Assembly (NCBI GenBank): GCA_963693365.1
Contig: CAVNZM010000005.1
Span: 10,974,001 to 11,038,000, forward strand
From: Amoebidium appalachense
Taxonomy: Eukaryota; Ichthyosporea
Length of the DNA: 64,000 bases
Reading direction: 5' to 3'
Positions 62,590 to 64,000 of this stretch are shown here, in pieces. A program made the position numbers and the translations under genes. The notes under the pieces were generated by a model. That model made no database searches and was not told the origin of the DNA. It saw nothing but the letters and a program-made list of their open reading frames with translations. Numbering within the stretch: position 1 is the stretch's first letter; each line of letters begins with the position of its first letter.

Positions 62590-62648
62590 TGGGAGAGGTT
62601 GCCACGAACCATACAGACGGCCAGCAAAATAGTCGCAAGTAGGTCATA

Positions 62649-62694
<46 letters not shown>

Positions 62695-62794
62695 ACACGT
62701 GTGCGCGCATGTGTCCCCTGTTTAATTTTTTTCATTCTTACTTATTTTTTTATTTTTTTTCCTTCCGTTTTTGGTGGTGGTGGTGGTCGTTCTT

Positions 62795-62840
<46 letters not shown>

Positions 62841-63602
62841 GGGGGGGGGGGGACACACCGGTGACTCTGAATCCAGCTCGTGCTTGTGGATTGGATTTTC
62901 GTAGGCGCCAAGGGCACTGTTGTAGTAGCCCTCGGCATAGATGGCACTCTTGTTGAACTTGTCATACGCACGCCCTGGTGGGTGAGATATACAGCGTGTG
63001 AGATAGTCAGGTACACATCAGAGGAATAGGGTTATGTCAAAACGAATGGGTGGAAGAAAAAGGATCAGGTATAGGTGTGTTAAGGGAGGGGGCTTGATAC
63101 ACATATTTCAAAAGGGAGTGGGTGACATATACGTGTTAAGGAGATCGGGGAATGGTTTGCAAGCCACGTCGCCGATGAATTAATCGATTAGATCGATCAA
63201 TTTCATTGGTCTGCTGGTCACTGAAATTATCGAATATGGGGCTTTTATTTCAAACTGTCAAACTTTAAGCGCTAGGTTCTCATGGAGAGAGGCGGGCAAT
63301 CGGGGAAAAAAAAAAAAAAAAAAAAGAGCCTGAGATAAAGGAGGTGTGGAAAGTTAGGAGTGGCCGCCCTATCATTCTTTGTGTTTGACCAACCTGTAAA
63401 AACTAACAGGGATTGGTTGGTACGTGTCCTCGGTCAGAAGGTACCAATGCAAAGGGAGGCTTAGGAAAGAGATGATTGGATCACCAAACTGCCGACGCTA
63501 TGTCTATGGAGACTGGGGGAGGGGTGAGAGACGAAGAACATTACGTTCCGAGGGGGAGCGGTGGAGGTGGTGAAGGCAGGAGGGGACGGAAGGGGGAGAG
63601 GG

Positions 63603-63653
<51 letters not shown>

Positions 63654-63827
63654 GGCAGGGAAAGAAAGAGACAATCAAAGTGAGAAAGATGGGAAGGTTT
63701 TTTTTTTTGTTTGTTTTTTTTGTTGGGGGGGGGGGGGGGGGGGGATCCTTACCGAGAGAATGGAGACAGGTGGCGGCGTAGAGATGGTCTGGGGTGTCCG
63801 GATAGAGTTCACGCACCAACTTGAGCG
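61879..63827 (-). CDS. TPR-like protein, C-terminal part (5' end beyond the window)
   Basis: Four exons joined in phase: 63753-63827, 62859-62974, 62453-62521 and 61879-62013, giving about 129 residues and a TGA stop. The first two read as a helix-turn-helix repeat, LKLVRELYPDTPDHLYAATC then LHSLGRAYDKFNKSAIYAEG, with the G-x-x-Y and alternating small/large spacing of tetratricopeptide repeats. The later exons give FRALPFAVHIMALL and VRQAYTDLLKDFSDFLKKHG, both amphipathic helices, and end KLAKYGTPGTPHSH. I do not recognise the family. The 62453 donor (TTG before GTTTCA) is the only phase-compatible one seen. The last acceptor is CA-array CAG. The start and any N-terminal domains lie right of 64000. 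Confidence 0.7.
62202..62400 (+). repeat. (AG)n and (GGGA)n repeat
   Basis: AG arrays at 62201-62272 and a GGGA array at 62284-62394, next to a (GT)n-to-G-run composite at 62155-62197. It lies in the last intron of the TPR-like gene. Confidence 0.9.
63604..63651 (+). repeat. 48-base poly(G) run
   Basis: Uninterrupted G in an intron of the TPR-like gene, followed 45 bases later by a T-run that passes into another G-run (63698-63744). Confidence 0.9.
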
Positions 63828-63889
63828 CTGTGGGGGTGTACAGGCACATACAGAGCACATGTGAGGGAAGTTGCTGAGAAGGGAAAGAG

Positions 63890-63965
63890 GTTGGTTTGAA
63901 TGCGTCAAAAAGTACGAAGTACACAAGAACAAACGGATAACACGATGCAGAATGCAAGCGAAAGA
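63890..63965 (+). repeat. Dispersed intronic element, copy 5 (truncated)
   Basis: GGTTTGAATGCGTCAAAAAG through GATGCAGAATGCAAGC closely matches the reverse complement of the copy at 56976-57093. It lacks the AAGCAGAGCCC end. It lies in a TPR-like gene intron and is antisense to it. Confidence 0.8.
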
Positions 63966-64000
63966 GGGGGGGGGGGGGGGGGGGGAGGGGAAAAGGGTGG

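Overview
This is nuclear DNA of an intron-rich microbial eukaryote (protist). There are no bacterial operons. Every recognisable multi-exon gene is split by GT-AG introns, and the products include a spliceosomal DEAD-box helicase, a FHA-RING-PBZ ubiquitin ligase, an aquaporin and a Golgi-type glycosyltransferase. The exact lineage cannot be fixed from the sequence. The gene set would suit a unicellular holozoan or another intron-dense protist, but that is inference. Much of the non-coding DNA is (CA)n/(GT)n, (CT)n/(AG)n and very long poly(C)/poly(G), so most long open frames in the window are repeat artefacts (HTHTHT, VCVCVC, PPPP, GGGG).

Layout. 1-7.06 kb: intergenic. 7.06-13.4 kb (+): a secreted protein with about ten SdrD/Cna-B-like repeats, five or six exons found, with a one-base frame disruption in a C-rich linker. 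13.4-17.25 kb: intergenic. 17.25-18.27 kb (-): single-exon type II membrane glycosyltransferase of GMA12/MNN10 (GT34) type. 18.27-20.84 kb: intergenic with a paired-hairpin cluster. 20.84-23.96 kb (+): three-exon aquaporin. 25.80-45.67 kb (-): PRP28/DDX23 helicase, which I could reconstruct as 23 exons coding for about 806 residues, close to the human length. 46.62-46.87 kb (-): small single-exon SH3-like protein. 48.04-59.39 kb (+): CHFR, reconstructed as 18 exons and about 536 residues. 61.88-63.83 kb (-): the 3' end of a TPR-like gene running off the right edge.

The genes do not form one pathway. They are ordinary housekeeping or cell-surface loci whose introns have been inflated by simple repeats. 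The most unusual material is in those introns: a dispersed element of about 135 bp present five times, each time antisense to its host gene; a foldback element of about 495 bp with terminal inverted repeats; partial tandem duplications of a DDX23 exon end; a (CA)n acceptor that has lost its AG; and composite C-run/A-run tracts with a nearly fixed polarity.
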